Assembly: GCA_963736235.1 (NCBI GenBank)
Contig: CAVTOR010000006.1
Span: 310,001 to 374,000, forward strand
Direction: 5' to 3'
From: CAVORB01 sp963736235
GTDB taxonomy: Bacteria; Pseudomonadota; Gammaproteobacteria; Chromatiales; Chromatiaceae
Length of the DNA: 64,000 bases
The position numbers and the translations under genes were made by a program. Positions 8,503 through 17,578 of the stretch are shown in pieces (within the stretch, counting starts at the first letter, position 1; each line of letters starts with the position of its first letter). Under the pieces are notes generated by a model that saw only the letters and a program-made list of their open reading frames with translations, was not told the origin of the DNA and did not search any database.

Positions 8503-9111
8503 TCAAGCGCCCCACCCTTGGCGCAGACGCTCCCGATTCATGGCCAGCCACTGGACCCCGATAATGGTCAAGGCAGTGTCAATTCCGCCGGTGAACAATC
8601 TCTGAATCGCGGACGCCGCATCGACAACGACCACTCGCGTGTCTTCGCCCTCTCCATCCACGCCGAATGTACCCCCCGCTGCCGACGCGTCGACGCAACC
8701 ACAGAAGAGTCGTACCCGTTCGACGGAGGTCCCAGGACTGACATAGTAACTGCCGATTGCTTCCAAGCATTCGACTTGGCATCCCGCCTCCTCCATTGCC
8801 TCGCGCCGAACGACTGACGCCGGGTCCTCGCCATCCATGACCACGCCGCCTACAGGCTCCAAGGTCCATGCGCCGGGACCGGCCTCCAAGGCACCGATTC
8901 GAAATTGCTCAACCAGCACCAACTGGTCGCGCCGCGGGTCATACAGCATCGCCGCTACTGCATTCAGAGCCTCCATTCGCTCGCGGACAAGAATGCGACT
9001 CCACCCGCCGGCGAAAAGGCTGTGTCTAACACGATAACGAACGAGTTTGAAAAAGCCCTCGAAACAGGCCTCGTTCCCGATCACGTCAATTGCATATTTC
9101 ATCTGATTCAT
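8503..9111 (-). CDS. nudF: ADP-ribose pyrophosphatase-like NUDIX hydrolase
   Basis: The 202-residue product matches NudF (ADP-ribose diphosphatase), which hydrolyses ADP-ribose to AMP and ribose 5-phosphate. The Nudix box (G-x5-E-x7-REUxEExGU) is intact at about residues 89-112 in GVVMDGEDPASVVRREAMEEAG. RDQLVLVEQFRIGALEAGPGAW upstream is typical of the NudF subgroup, as is the YYVSPGTSVERVRLF segment after the box. The N-terminal MNQMKY could start at either methionine. It is cytoplasmic and stands alone. Confidence 0.9.
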   Translation of the reverse strand: MNQMKYAIDVIGNEACFEGFFKLVRYRVRHSLFAGGWSRILVRERMEALNAVAAMLYDPRRDQLVLVEQFRIGALEAGPGAWTLEPVGGVVMDGEDPASVVRREAMEEAGCQVECLEAIGSYYVSPGTSVERVRLFCGCVDASAAGGTFGVDGEGEDTRVVVVDAASAIQRLFTGGIDTALTIIGVQWLAMNRERLRQGWGA

Positions 9112-9269
9112 TCAGCTAGCAAAGGGTCGAAATTCAGCATTCGGTTACTCAAACACACGCTTAAATCAATTGCTCGAATTTTGGCGCCTTTGGACGATTT
9201 GGTGTTGCAATCCCGTGTCAACACAATATAATGCGCCCATCTGCAACAGCGGCCACGATTGAGGTAACT

Positions 9270-9797
9270 ATGAACCGGCGACACTTCCTCGGACTCGCCC
9301 TCTCAGCAGCAGTACCTCCCGCCTTCGCAAAAAAACAAAATAGCCAGCCCCGCATCCTCTCTCTACGCCATCTTCACACAGACGAAAAGCTCCGAATCAT
9401 CTATCGCGTCGGAGACCGCTATCAACGCGATGCCCTACAGAAGCTCGGCCATTTTCTCCGTGATTTCCGCTCGGGGGAATCAACCGTCATCGACCCGAAG
9501 CTATTCGACATACTCTATGACGTGAAGGAGAGAATGGGCCACCCCGACGGGGTATTCGAGGTCTTTAGCGCGTTCCGTTCACCCGGAACCAACGCCATGT
9601 TGCGGAAGACCTCTCGCGGCGTTGCCAAAGGCAGCCTGCATGTGTCCGGTCGCGCGGTGGACATTCGTCTCGACGGAGCCTCCTTGCGAAAGGTCCGCGA
9701 CTCCGCCGTGGCATTGCACCGTGGCGGCGTCGGCTACTATCCGAGGTCGAACTTCGTTCACCTCGACACGGGCAGTGTCAGACGGTGGGGCGCTTGA
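9270..9797 (+). CDS. DUF882/YcbK-like peptidase M15 family protein with Tat signal
   Basis: The 175-residue protein belongs to the YcbK-like M15 (DUF882) family, related to zinc D,D-carboxypeptidases acting on murein peptides. The N-terminus NRRHFLGLALSAAVPPAFA is a twin-arginine signal, implying folded periplasmic export. Metal-ligand positions are visible in SAFRSPGTNAML, SLHVSGRAVDIRL and FVHLDTG. The start at 9270 follows GAGG and places the RR motif at the N-terminus; 13 upstream codons are excluded. It stands alone. Confidence 0.9.
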   Translation: MNRRHFLGLALSAAVPPAFAKKQNSQPRILSLRHLHTDEKLRIIYRVGDRYQRDALQKLGHFLRDFRSGESTVIDPKLFDILYDVKERMGHPDGVFEVFSAFRSPGTNAMLRKTSRGVAKGSLHVSGRAVDIRLDGASLRKVRDSAVALHRGGVGYYPRSNFVHLDTGSVRRWGA

Positions 9798-9990
9798 GTC
9801 AGACCGCCTGACTGCTTTCTGGTCTCAGACAGTCCTCGCAAGGCGCTCGCCTCAGACAACCAGTATCCCGCTATGCGAGATTCGCGGCTCTGGTCAGCCA
9901 CATGAAGGAAGACCGTAGAAGGGCCGGATAGGACTTAAATCTTTCTCCAGAAATGATTTGTATCTGATTGTTTAAAATACAAATCAAAAA
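9798..9990. terminator. Convergent intergenic region with AT-rich hairpin
   Basis: Between convergent genes, GATTTGTAT and ATACAAATC form a perfect 9-bp stem at 9955-9985 with a 13-base loop, next to an A-run at 9986-9990. It is AT-rich compared with its surroundings and lies just past the stop of the minus-strand gene. A terminator role is inferred from position. Confidence 0.4.
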
Positions 9991-10512
9991 TCACGGCCCG
10001 ACGGATATTGATGCCGGCGGATTCGCCTTCACCGATCCGATCTCCGCTTCCGGATGATGCCGTAGGATGGCGCCACGCACCTCGTCCACACGTTGGCGAG
10101 GCACGTCCACCATCAACAACAGTTTGCCCTCCGACAAGGCGCGCTGAAACGCATCGAGCTGGTGGTTGTGCTCCTGACTGCCAAGCAAAGAAGTGATCAG
10201 GGCTCCAAACCCTGCCCCTGCGGCCATGCCGGCGAGCAAGGCGCCGCCCCCGATCACGATGCCCGCGGGCGGGAAAGCCACGGCTAGCAATCCGCCCAAC
10301 AGCCCCGCAACACCCCCCAGCCCGATACCCCAATCGATGCCGTGCGCCAACTCGGTGCGCTGCCACACACTGGCCTCCGGCAAGTCCTTGAGCTCATGAC
10401 TCAACCCCGCGATGACGTGCAGATGGCTGGCCGGAATCTCCGCCCCCTCGAGTTCCGCCACGACCGCCCGGCAACTCTCCTCGGTTGGCAGCAATACATG
10501 GACTCTCCTCAC
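9991..10512 (-). CDS. Glycine-zipper membrane protein with stress-protein-like N-terminus
   Basis: The 173-residue product starts with VRRVHVLLPTEESCRAVVAELE, a compact alpha/beta segment like those of general-stress/DUF1269-type proteins. A Gly/Ala-rich hydrophobic stretch follows at about residues 65-125 (GIGLGGVAGLLGG, GGGALLAGMAAGAGFGALITSLLG), compatible with two membrane helices or a glycine zipper. A soluble C-terminus ends the protein. The GTG at 10512 is chosen because GGGAGGTGGGGA lies directly upstream; the ORF is open further but without such a site. The function is not known. Confidence 0.75.
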   Translation of the reverse strand: MRRVHVLLPTEESCRAVVAELEGAEIPASHLHVIAGLSHELKDLPEASVWQRTELAHGIDWGIGLGGVAGLLGGLLAVAFPPAGIVIGGGALLAGMAAGAGFGALITSLLGSQEHNHQLDAFQRALSEGKLLLMVDVPRQRVDEVRGAILRHHPEAEIGSVKANPPASISVGP

Positions 10513-10674
10513 TCCCCACCTCCCTTCTGCTGAATACAGCGCCCAACGCGGCCCAATTAACCGGATGGCGCGTAGAAGTGGACTTCCTTGGGCCCAGTTC
10601 AGAAAGCCCATTTCCTTCCGGACGCCGGGTTATCCAAGTTCCCCTGTTGCCGCGATCCCCTACCCCGAATTACT

Positions 10675-12561
10675 TCAACTCACGGCGGCGTGGCCGAACT
10701 CAAGAATATCCGGGTGCCCGCCGCAGCTAAGCTCCAAGGCGATGGGGACGTCCTGGGGGAATCGTTGCGCGACGACCCAAATCTGGACGATGTTGTCGCT
10801 CAACTCAGGAAGCAGTCTTAGCGCACCGCGCATCCTGGATCCGTCGAAAAACGCGAACGGCTCGTCTAGGAAGGTGAACTGCCGACCCTTGACGAAGCGT
10901 GCCACCAGTTCCTCGGCCAGCGAAAAGCGCAACGCGAGGAGCGTCTGGCGCTGCATCCCGCTGGAGATCTCGTCGGAACCGAGAAAGCCGCGCTTGTCCT
11001 CCGAATAGACGCGCACCTGCAGGTCCTCGTCCACCTCGAGGTGCCCGTAGCGCCCCTCGGTCAATCTCGGCAAGGTCCTGCCGACACTGGCGTGCAACTG
11101 GCGTTTAAAGAGATCAGAAATGCGCTCGGTCGCCCCCTCCAGCAGCTTGCAGGCTAGTCGGCGTGTGCCGAGGCCCTCCAGCAACACTTCCTGTTTTTTC
11201 TCAAGAATCTCTTTTTCATATTTATTTTTGTTAAGTTTTTCTCTATTTTTCGTCGCTCTATCGAACGCGTCTTCCAGAATCCGATGTTGTCCCTTAAGCT
11301 CCTCTAGCAACCGACCGAGCCATGCACTCTCGTGCTGCGTGGCTGCGCGCACCTCCCCCGGAGAGGCCTCCAGCGCCAAGATCCGCCGGGCCAGGCGAGC
11401 GCGCCGCTCCGCGTCCGGCTTGTCCACCGGCGTAACCCCCTGCAACGACACCTCCCCTGGCATGGGCAAATCATCGGCCTTCGCATCCACCCTGCCGTCG
11501 GCGGCAGTACCAAGCTCGTCGATGCGTAGCAGCACGCCGGAGAGTCGGCGTCCCCGCGCGCGCCGCTTACGGTCCTGCAGAGCCAGCGCGAGGCTCCAGA
11601 TCAGAACAAGGACGAGCAGAATCCCGAGGGCGACAGCCCCGTAGGCCGCGGCCGTTTCCGCGGGTAGACCCGGTGTAGCCACGAGTCCCTCCAACGATTC
11701 CCGAAGCGCTGAAACGGGCCACAGCCGCGGATGAAACCGCAGCAGAAACCAGGTTCCCGCGACGCCAAGGACCGCGAGCAGAAGCAGACTTTGGGTCAGA
11801 CTCACCACTCCACGCCGGAATCCGTGCATGCGCGTTCGGCGGCTGGCCTCGCAGTATGCCTCGTTCGCGGCGTTGAGCTGGTCGATGCGTCTCCCGACCT
11901 CCTGCTCCCGTTCGTTGGTCTGGGCAACCGACGCCTTGGGAATCGTCGGATCGGCGGAATCAGCCTCGAGAAGGCGACGCCCTTCCTCAATCTCGGCGAG
12001 GCGTGTCTCGATGTCCCGTAGCGATTGCTCGTCCCGCTCCACCTCCTGGCGCAGATCCCTGGCGCAGCGATCAAGGAGTGAGATCCCCGCCAGCCGTTTC
12101 ACCGTCGGGCTGTGCGGATGGGGGGCGGTGATCTCGCGCTGGGCGAGATAGAAGGTCTCGACGTACTCGTCAAAGCCAAAGCCGAGGAGCCGCCGCAACC
12201 GATCGTTGACCGCTTCCGGTCCGCGGGCCAGCGGCGGCTCGGGCTGATCGCCGGAGCTGAGACGCGCCGACTCCTCGCCGTCGCCATCCAGCTGTCGCTG
12301 AACCTCGTACTCACTCCCGCCGGCCGCGAAGCGAATGGTGACGGCGCCGCGTGGGGCGCCCCAACGCAGCAGCTTGCGCAACCGGGTTGGGTCCAGGGCG
12401 TAGGTGCGCCCGAACAACGCAAAGCAGATGATCTCGCCGATCGCGCTTTTTCCGGTCTCGTTTTCCCCGCTGACCGCAATGATGCCACGCTCCGGAAGAT
12501 CGGTCAGACGCAGCGTCCGGTACTTGAGAATATTCTCCGCCGCCAGAGCGCGAATGATCAT
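10675..12561 (-). CDS. YhaN/Rad50-like SMC-family ATPase with two internal membrane helices
   Basis: The 628-residue protein has a split ABC-type ATPase head. Walker A is GENETGKS (residues 32-39), the signature-like SSGMQRQTLLALRFSLAEEL is near 533-552, and Walker B is FTFLDEPFAFFD near 563-572. Between them, coiled-coil arms (about 165-235 and 385-465) flank two hydrophobic helices (about 252-275 and 307-328), so the hinge is probably membrane-anchored. Bacillus YhaN has a similar plan. Such proteins usually pair with an SbcD-like nuclease; none is adjacent. The ATG overlaps the stop of the small upstream gene (ATGA at 12558-12561), so the two are probably translationally coupled. Confidence 0.85.
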   Translation of the reverse strand: MIIRALAAENILKYRTLRLTDLPERGIIAVSGENETGKSAIGEIICFALFGRTYALDPTRLRKLLRWGAPRGAVTIRFAAGGSEYEVQRQLDGDGEESARLSSGDQPEPPLARGPEAVNDRLRRLLGFGFDEYVETFYLAQREITAPHPHSPTVKRLAGISLLDRCARDLRQEVERDEQSLRDIETRLAEIEEGRRLLEADSADPTIPKASVAQTNEREQEVGRRIDQLNAANEAYCEASRRTRMHGFRRGVVSLTQSLLLLAVLGVAGTWFLLRFHPRLWPVSALRESLEGLVATPGLPAETAAAYGAVALGILLVLVLIWSLALALQDRKRRARGRRLSGVLLRIDELGTAADGRVDAKADDLPMPGEVSLQGVTPVDKPDAERRARLARRILALEASPGEVRAATQHESAWLGRLLEELKGQHRILEDAFDRATKNREKLNKNKYEKEILEKKQEVLLEGLGTRRLACKLLEGATERISDLFKRQLHASVGRTLPRLTEGRYGHLEVDEDLQVRVYSEDKRGFLGSDEISSGMQRQTLLALRFSLAEELVARFVKGRQFTFLDEPFAFFDGSRMRGALRLLPELSDNIVQIWVVAQRFPQDVPIALELSCGGHPDILEFGHAAVS

Positions 12562-12755
12562 TGCCCTTCGCCTCGCTCCAATGCCCGGAGCCGTTCCAAC
12601 GCAAGCTCCATGGCAGCGTGGAACCGTTGCTCGTCGAAGCCAGCGCCGGAGTCCCTTGCCCGCTCGAGCTCATCGCGGCAATAGTCGGCGAACGCGCGTG
12701 AGGGGCGGTCGTTGTCCTGTTCACTCGACTTTCGACCGAAGGGGAACCGAATCAT
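12558..12755 (-). CDS. Small charged protein upstream of the SMC-like ATPase
   Basis: The 65-residue product (MIRFPFGRK at the start, LERLRALERGEGQ at the end) is soluble, strongly charged and mostly helical. It has no metallophosphoesterase motifs, so it is not an SbcD remnant. Its stop codon overlaps the start of the SMC-like ATPase by four bases. A GTG six codons upstream (12773) is an alternative start. The overlap and the shared strand suggest a partner or regulator of the ATPase, but this is inference only. Confidence 0.6.
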   Translation of the reverse strand: MIRFPFGRKSSEQDNDRPSRAFADYCRDELERARDSGAGFDEQRFHAAMELALERLRALERGEGQ

Positions 12756-12854
12756 CGACGCACCTGCTCGCACACGGACTGCCTCACTACCATTCCCTGC
12801 ATTGTCCAGATTTTCAGAGCGGTTGCCAGGCTCCCCCGGCCTCCTCGAATGCCG

Positions 12855-14681
12855 TCACTCCAACACCCGGAAGTAGCAGGTGAGCTCCGGAACATCGACC
12901 TCCCGCGCCGCCAGTCCTAACCTTGCGTTGAGCGGCGGATCGCCACGCAGACGGACCCTCGCCTCCAGCGCGACCTCCGGGATCAGAACCACCGACTTGC
13001 GCTCCTCCTTCGCGACCAGAACCCCCTCTCCGCGCCACTTCTCCTGGCCACGCAACCAAACCAGCTTCCAGTGCTGATTCGACAGGCGCTCGGCGCGCCG
13101 TACCGCGGCCCCCGCGGCCTCCGCCTCACCTACGCGCCGCGCCACCTCCTCGGTATCGAGTGGTACCGAGCCGGCCAGGTGCGACCGGATCTGCTGATGA
13201 ACCAGGAGATCGGAGTAACGGCGGAGCGGGCTGGTCGCGCGGGTATAGATCGGGAGGCCCAAGCCGAAGTGGGGTGCGGGCTCACCAACGAGGCGCGAAG
13301 GCTTGAAACGGCGGCGATACGCGTACATGGCGGCCATGTCCTCGGGCCGCTCGACCTTGTCTGGCGCCGGTTGCGTGACGTAAGGGATGGCGATGCCTTT
13401 GTCCTGACCGAATCGGGCCGCCGTCTCCCCGGCCATGAGCATGGCATCGGTCACCAGGTTCCGGCTGCGCAGGCGTGGCAGCGGCCGAATGACCACCTCC
13501 CCCTCGTTGACCCGCACGCTGACCTCGGGCAGCTCGATTCTCGCCGCGTCCTGGGCATGACGGCGGACACGAAAACGCTGGACCATCGATTCGAGGGACG
13601 CGAAGGGCTCCTCTCCCATGCGGTCCTCGACCTCCTCGTAGCTCAAACGCTGCACCCGCACCCAAGTTCGACGGATTTCGATGTCGGACAGCTCGCCGGA
13701 TTCCGAGCATCGAAATCCGAACGACAGCGCCGGGGAGATCTCCCGCAGGCCCAGGCCCAACCGCAGGGTGACCTCCTCGGGCAGCATATTGACGGTGCGC
13801 TCCGGCATGTACTGATTGGCGCCGCGGGAACGCGCCTCGCGGTCCAGCTCGCTGTCCGGCGTGACCAAGGCCGCGACGTCTGCGACGTGCACCCAGAGCC
13901 TGTCACCATCCAGGCTGACCGCATCGTCGGGGTCCCGGTTGCCCTCATCGTCAATGGCATAGGCCGAGAGATGACTCAAGTCCAGTCGATCCTCTTCCGG
14001 CAGGTCGGGCACGTCCAGATCCGGATCCGATTCCGGAAGACCATTGCGCGCCGGGTGAGGGTTGTGATCCGGCGCCCAATGGCCCACCTCGATCAGTGCG
14101 CGGTGCGCGTTCTGGGGCGTCTCCTGGTGGCCGAGGGCCTGCAGGATCCGGCTTCGCTCGGATCGTCCGTGCGCCAGGCGCTCCACCTCGACCAGGCGCT
14201 CCGCGTCTTCCGGCGCCGGACTCGACCGCGCCATGCGCTCGAGGAACTCCTGCCACGCGCGCTCCGATTCCGCCTTGGCCTCTCGCTGTGCCCGGTCCGC
14301 CTCCACCTGCTCCCGCGTGCGGACCTGAATCGCCGCCGGGCTACCGGCAAAATAGAGCCCTTCCGCCACGACTTTCCAGACCGACCATGCCGTTGCGGGA
14401 GAGAACTCGTCGTAAGCGAGCTCCGCCAACTCCTTGAGGCTCGTCTCCCCGCCCTCGAGCAGCTCCCAGGCCGCGACCAGCTCGCCCTCCATCGGTGTCA
14501 GCTCGCCCAGGCTCTTGACCGGCCCCGGGTGCAGCAACTCGATGTCCTTGGGTCGGACCCGCTTGACTTGGCCGCCGTCGAGACCGATCTCGATCTTCTC
14601 GCCGAGAGACAACACCCGCGCGGGGTGAGTCTTGTAGAGCACCAGGCTGTCCACCCGGACGTTGGGTTGATGAATACTCAA
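12855..14681 (-). CDS. RNase II/RNase R family (RNB-domain) exoribonuclease
   Basis: The 608-residue protein carries the RNB catalytic domain. The acidic active-site signature is in SAYAIDDEGNRDPDDAVSLD (about residues 240-260), followed by HVADVAALV and the GANQYMPERTVNMLPEEV region. The C-terminal part has ATSPLRRYSDLLVHQQI, a conserved RNB motif. It degrades single-stranded RNA 3' to 5' in the cytoplasm. The N-terminus (VRVDSLVLYKTHPARVLSLGEKIEI) is an RNA-binding-like segment seen in a divergent RNB subfamily rather than in E. coli Rnb, so I give no symbol. Confidence 0.9.
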   Translation of the reverse strand: MSIHQPNVRVDSLVLYKTHPARVLSLGEKIEIGLDGGQVKRVRPKDIELLHPGPVKSLGELTPMEGELVAAWELLEGGETSLKELAELAYDEFSPATAWSVWKVVAEGLYFAGSPAAIQVRTREQVEADRAQREAKAESERAWQEFLERMARSSPAPEDAERLVEVERLAHGRSERSRILQALGHQETPQNAHRALIEVGHWAPDHNPHPARNGLPESDPDLDVPDLPEEDRLDLSHLSAYAIDDEGNRDPDDAVSLDGDRLWVHVADVAALVTPDSELDREARSRGANQYMPERTVNMLPEEVTLRLGLGLREISPALSFGFRCSESGELSDIEIRRTWVRVQRLSYEEVEDRMGEEPFASLESMVQRFRVRRHAQDAARIELPEVSVRVNEGEVVIRPLPRLRSRNLVTDAMLMAGETAARFGQDKGIAIPYVTQPAPDKVERPEDMAAMYAYRRRFKPSRLVGEPAPHFGLGLPIYTRATSPLRRYSDLLVHQQIRSHLAGSVPLDTEEVARRVGEAEAAGAAVRRAERLSNQHWKLVWLRGQEKWRGEGVLVAKEERKSVVLIPEVALEARVRLRGDPPLNARLGLAAREVDVPELTCYFRVLE

Positions 14682-14852
14682 GGCCTCACTATCTCTCCTT
14701 CGGGACAGACCGGCGATTGATGCCGCGCCTCCCGATCACTTCCGCGGTCCCGAAAGAGGCTGCGGTTTGGGTATGATACCCGGGCCCTTGTCGCCAGCCG
14801 CAACCAAGGAGCGCGCTGCCCCCAACCGACTTGTAGGGAGAACCCGATCAAC

Positions 14853-15881
14853 ATGAACCCGCAGTGGAAAACCTTCCTGGAATCTCGATCGGCCGAGATC
14901 GACGATCAGGGCAACGTGATATTCCCCGGCGCCCCCGACAGCGCCGAATGCGCCCTGTGCGACCTCAGCCAGCTGGCGCTGATCGCCGTCTCCGGAGCCG
15001 ACGCGGAGCACTTCCTCCAGGGGCAGCTCACCAACGACGTGCGCGAGCTGAGCGCGACCCACACCCAGCTCAGCGCCGCTTGCAGCCCCAAGGGCCGCAT
15101 ACTCACCGCCTTCCGCGTGCTGCGTCTGGACGATACCATCTATCTCCAGCTCCCGCGCACCAAGCTTGAGGCGACCTTGCAGCGCCTGCGCATGTTCGTG
15201 CTCCGCGCCCAAGTCAGGCTTGAGGTCGCCGATGATCTGACCTCACTCGGCCTCGCCGGCACCTGCGCCGATGCACTGCTGGCACCCGACTTCGATGCCC
15301 TCCCCGCGCTTGAGAACGACATCGCGCGTAGCGGGGCGCTGGCGGCGATCCGAATGCCCGGGGCGACGCCACGTTTCCAGGTCATTGGCCCAACGAAGGT
15401 GATCTCTGATCTGTGGGACCGACTCGCGCCGAATGCGACGGTGGTGAGTCCCGACTACTGGCGATTGCTCGACATCCACGCCGGCATTCCGAGCGTCTAT
15501 CCGGAGACGACGGACGCCTTTGTCCCCCAGATGGTCAACCTGCAGCTCATCGACGGGGTCAGCTTCACCAAGGGGTGCTATGCCGGTCAGGAGATCGTCG
15601 CCCGAATGCAGTACCTGGGCAAGCTGAAACGCCGCATGTACCGCGCCGAGGTGACGGCGGACACAGCGCCGAGGCCTGGGGATGAGCTGCATTCCGCGAC
15701 CAGCAGCTCGGAGCAGGCCGCGGGCCGAATCGTCGACGTTTACCCCACCGGCCATGGCCGCTACGAGCTGCTCGCGGTGGTGGAGATCGCCGCTGCCGAA
15801 GCGGATGACATACGCCTCGGGGCGGACGGCCCGCGACTCACACTCGCGGAACCCCCTTACGGTTTCGACACGCGAGACTGA
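14853..15881 (+). CDS. ygfZ: tRNA-modifying protein YgfZ (folate-binding)
   Basis: The 342-residue member of the GcvT-like folate-binding family has the diagnostic KGCYAGQEIVARMQYLGK motif with its conserved cysteine near residue 244. The N-terminal CDLSQLALIAVSGADAEHFLQGQLTNDV and CSPKGRILTAFRV are characteristic. YgfZ uses tetrahydrofolate to support maturation or repair of certain Fe-S enzymes such as MiaB. It is divergent from the RNB gene and convergent with lysS. The ATG at 14853 follows a GGGAGAA site. Confidence 0.93.
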   Translation: MNPQWKTFLESRSAEIDDQGNVIFPGAPDSAECALCDLSQLALIAVSGADAEHFLQGQLTNDVRELSATHTQLSAACSPKGRILTAFRVLRLDDTIYLQLPRTKLEATLQRLRMFVLRAQVRLEVADDLTSLGLAGTCADALLAPDFDALPALENDIARSGALAAIRMPGATPRFQVIGPTKVISDLWDRLAPNATVVSPDYWRLLDIHAGIPSVYPETTDAFVPQMVNLQLIDGVSFTKGCYAGQEIVARMQYLGKLKRRMYRAEVTADTAPRPGDELHSATSSSEQAAGRIVDVYPTGHGRYELLAVVEIAAAEADDIRLGADGPRLTLAEPPYGFDTRD

Positions 15882-16058
15882 CCGCTGCCGCAAGCTCGCA
15901 ATCGTTCGCTGCCCGGGAGACGTCGATTCCCATCCATTCGCCTCAAGCCCGGGACTGGCGCACCATCGCGGAAGCCTGAGGCGTGTGGCCTCGTTTCCGT
16001 CACTGAGTTGATGGCGCTTACCAAGCGGGCGCCTCAGCGACGCCGCGGGCAGCCTGCC

Positions 16059-17562
16059 TCAATCTTCCGGCCGCATGTGGGGAAACAGCAGCACGTCCCG
16101 GATCGAGGCGGAATCGGTGAACAGCATCACCAGCCGGTCGATGCCGATGCCTTCCCCCGCGGTCGGCGGCATGCCGTGCTCCAGGGCGCGGATGTAATCG
16201 GCATCGAAGTGCATGGCCTCCTCGTCCCCCGCCTCCTTCTCCGCCACCTGCTTACGGAAACGATCGGCCTGATCCTCCGCGTCGTTGAGCTCCGAGAAGC
16301 CGTTGGCGATCTCCCGTCCGCCGACGATCAGCTCGAAGCGGTCGGTCACGGAGGGATCGCTGTCGCTGCGCCTGGCCAGCGGCGAGACCTCCGTAGGGTA
16401 CTGGGTGATGAAGGTGGGGTCCGTCAGCCGGTGCTCGACGGTCTTCTCGAAGATCTCGATCTGCACCTTGCCCAAGCCCCAGGTATCCTTCAACGGGATT
16501 CCGAGACGCTGGGCCGCCTCCCGCGCCGGGGCAAGATTGTTGATGTCCGAGGCCGCGAGATCCGGATTGAAGCGCAGGATGGCCTCGCGCACCGTCATCC
16601 GGGCGAAGGGCTTGCCGAAGTCGTAGGTGTCACCCTGGTAAGGGATCTCGGTGCTTCCGAGCACCTCGCCCGCCATGCTCCGCAGCATGTCCTCGGTGAG
16701 ATCCATCAGGTCCTCGTAGTCCGCGTAGGCCTGGTAGAACTCCAGCATGGTGAATTCGGGATTGTGACGGGTCGAGAGCCCCTCGTTGCGGAAGTTACGG
16801 TTGATCTCGTAGACCCGCTCGAAGCCGCCGACCACTAGCCGCTTGAGATAGAGCTCGGGGGCGATGCGCAGAAAGAGTTGCATGTCCAGCGCGTGATGAT
16901 GCGTGATGAAGGGCCTGGCCGCCGCCCCGCCGGGGATCACCTGCATCATCGGAGTCTCGACCTCCAGGAAATCCCGGGCGTCGAGGTATAGGCGCATGAA
17001 CTGGACGATGCGGGTGCGCGTACGGAAGGTTTCCCGCGCGCACTCGTTCATGATCAGGTCCAGGTAGCGCTGACGGTAGCGGCTCTCCTGGTCGGTGAGG
17101 CCGTGGAACTTCTCCGGCAGAGGGCGCAGGGACTTGGTGAGCAGGCGTAGGCTCTCGACCTTGACCGAGAGCTCCCCCGTCCTGGTCTTGAACAGGATAC
17201 CCTCCGCGCCGACGATGTCGCCGATGTCGAGCCCCTGCTTGAACCAGGCGTACTCCTCAGCGCCCAGCTGGTCGCGCTGCACGAACAGCTGGATGCGCCC
17301 CGACATATCCTGGATATGGGCGAAGCTGGCCTTGCCCATGACGCGCCTGCTCATGAGCCTGCCGGCGAGCTTGACCCGCAATGCGGCCGATTCCAGCTCC
17401 GTCGTCGTCCTTCTCCCCGTACTCGGCGTGCAGCTCACCCGCCACCAGGTTGCGGCGGAAATCGTTGGGGAAGGCGTTGCCCTGCTCCCGCAGCGCCTTG
17501 AGCTTCTCGCGCCGCTGCGCGATGAGCTTGTTCTCGTCGATCTGCTGGTCCTGGTTGGTCAT
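16059..17562 (-). CDS. lysS: Lysyl-tRNA synthetase, class II (frame disrupted once)
   Basis: Class II LysRS is read in two frames. The N-terminus (MTNQDQQIDENKLIAQRREK and ALREQGNAFPNDF) runs from 17562 to about 17400. The rest (LESAALRVKLAGRLMSRRVMGKASFAHIQD and onward) continues in another frame to 16059. Motif 2 (FRNEGLSTRHNPEFTMLEFYQ) and motif 3 (GEGIGIDRLVMLF) are intact. The break is in a GACGACGACGG run near 17398, where one extra G explains it. It starts 16 bases after the prfB stop, the usual prfB-lysS arrangement. LysS is essential unless a second copy exists, so sequencing error is likely. Confidence 0.9.
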
Positions 17563-17578
17563 GAAGCTGCCGTCCGCG

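Noticed and set aside
13071..14720. 549-codon frame antisense to the RNB exonuclease
   Set aside because: The RNB gene on the minus strand is complete and convincing; the antisense product is compositionally biased.
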